NCBI GenBank assembly: GCA_017549905.1
Contig: JAFYNC010000062.1
Coordinates: 1 to 6,371, forward strand
DNA from: Clostridia bacterium
GTDB taxonomy: Bacteria > Bacillota > Clostridia > Oscillospirales > Acutalibacteraceae
DNA: 6,371 bases
Direction of reading: 5' to 3'
Shown: positions 5,876 to 6,371 of the stretch, piece by piece
How the letters are laid out: every line of letters starts with the position of its first letter
Position numbering within the stretch: position 1 is the first letter of the stretch
The notes under the pieces: generated by a model
The model's input: only the letters and a program-made list of their open reading frames with translations
Databases searched by the model: none
What the model was told of the DNA's origin: nothing
Position numbers and translations under genes: made by a program

Positions 5876-6371
5876 CCTAATTTCTCCTGTACAATATGAG
5901 CCGCCTTATAAATATCTCCACCGCCCATAGTAATAACTATATCGCCTGTCTTTGTAGTTTCAATTATTTTATCTGCAATGTTCTCAAAACCATCTACTAT
6001 AACCGCATCATTAAGCTTTTCTCTGATATCCTCAGACTTAATACCATAAGTATTAACTTCGCGTGAGCCCATAATAGAGGTTAAGATAACCTTATCTGCA
6101 ACACTTAGCGCCTCTATAAATTCATCCTTTAAAAGAGCGGTACGCGAGAAAGTAAAGGGTTGGAAAACTGCTATTACGCGGTTGTAATTAAGTTCTTTTG
6201 CGGCTTTAAGTGTAGCCTTTATTTCTGTCGGATGATGCGCGTAATCATCAGCTAAGGTAAAGCCGTTATATTCACCTAAAAATTCAAAACGTCTGCCGGC
6301 GCCTGTAAACTGCTCAATAGCTTCCTTTATACCCTCGGCAGATACACCTTGTTCATAACACACTGCAAAAG
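5872..6371 (-). CDS. murC: UDP-N-acetylmuramate--L-alanine ligase, C-terminal part (cut by window edge)
   Basis: MurC adds L-alanine to UDP-N-acetylmuramic acid using ATP, the first peptide step of cytoplasmic peptidoglycan precursor synthesis. Only the last 165 residues are in view; the frame is open to the right edge (it reads F-A-V-C-Y-E-Q, so the GTG at 6363 is an internal valine codon and not a start). The visible part is the end of the central domain and the C-terminal Mur ligase domain: AGRRFEFLG, the MurC hallmark DDYAHHPTEIKATL, FQPFTFSRTALL (family QPHxxSRT element), TSIMGSREVN (where MurC usually has a DIYxAxE-like block), and the terminal GDIVITMGGGDIYK, matching the family's MGAGDI element. 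The N-terminal UDP-binding and ATP-binding parts are outside the window. The stop TGA shares bases with the TTG start of alaX. Confidence 0.95.
   Translation of the reverse strand, partial: FAVCYEQGVSAEGIKEAIEQFTGAGRRFEFLGEYNGFTLADDYAHHPTEIKATLKAAKELNYNRVIAVFQPFTFSRTALLKDEFIEALSVADKVILTSIMGSREVNTYGIKSEDIREKLNDAVIVDGFENIADKIIETTKTGDIVITMGGGDIYKAAHIVQEKLG
5884..5888 (-). promoter_or_regulatory. Ribosome binding site of alaX, inside the end of murC
   Basis: AGGAG on the minus strand, 8 bases before the TTG at 5875, lies in the last codons of murC. It is the main support for the unusual TTG start, because no ATG occurs in frame before residue 94. Confidence 0.65.

Noticed and set aside
6361..6363. 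GTG at the right edge as the start of a short murC-like gene
   Set aside because: The frame continues to the edge without a stop, and the sequence is the middle of MurC, so this is an internal valine codon of a gene cut by the window.

Overview
The window is AT-rich, and everything coding in it is on the minus strand. It looks like a chromosomal stretch from a low-GC Firmicute, probably Clostridia. The reasons are the purine-rich AAAGGA/AGGAG ribosome binding sites, frequent TTG starts, very tight gene packing, and a DHHA1-bearing AlaX protein and a trigger-factor-like lipoprotein of a kind I associate with clostridia. The taxonomic call is inference; there is no rRNA or other marker here to settle it.

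In transcription order (right to left) the window holds: the 3' part of murC (cell-wall ligase, cut by the right edge); an alanyl-tRNA editing protein of the AlaX type with a C-terminal DHHA1 domain, whose TTG start overlaps the murC stop; prmA (ribosomal protein L11 methyltransferase) after a 41-base AT-rich gap; prfB (release factor 2) 2 bases after prmA; a lipoprotein with a trigger-factor-like FKBP domain 4 bases after prfB; and, after a 50-base gap with a perfect 8-bp hairpin, an ABC-F family ATPase cut by the left edge. There is no stretch over 300 bases without a gene, and I see no RNA genes, mobile elements, CRISPR arrays or long repeats.

Four of the six genes act on translation: AlaX clears mischarged tRNA-Ala, PrmA methylates ribosomal protein L11, RF2 terminates at UAA/UGA, and ABC-F proteins act at the ribosomal E site. 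The lipoprotein appears to move a trigger-factor-type folding module to the outside of the membrane. The spacing suggests at least two tightly coupled blocks (murC-alaX and prmA-prfB-lipoprotein), perhaps one read-through operon with an internal promoter before prmA and an attenuating hairpin before the ABC-F gene.

I do not see a clearly new biological system. The points most worth a second look are the membrane-anchored trigger-factor-like protein coupled to prfB, a prfB that lacks the usual autoregulatory +1 frameshift, and the murC/alaX translational coupling.
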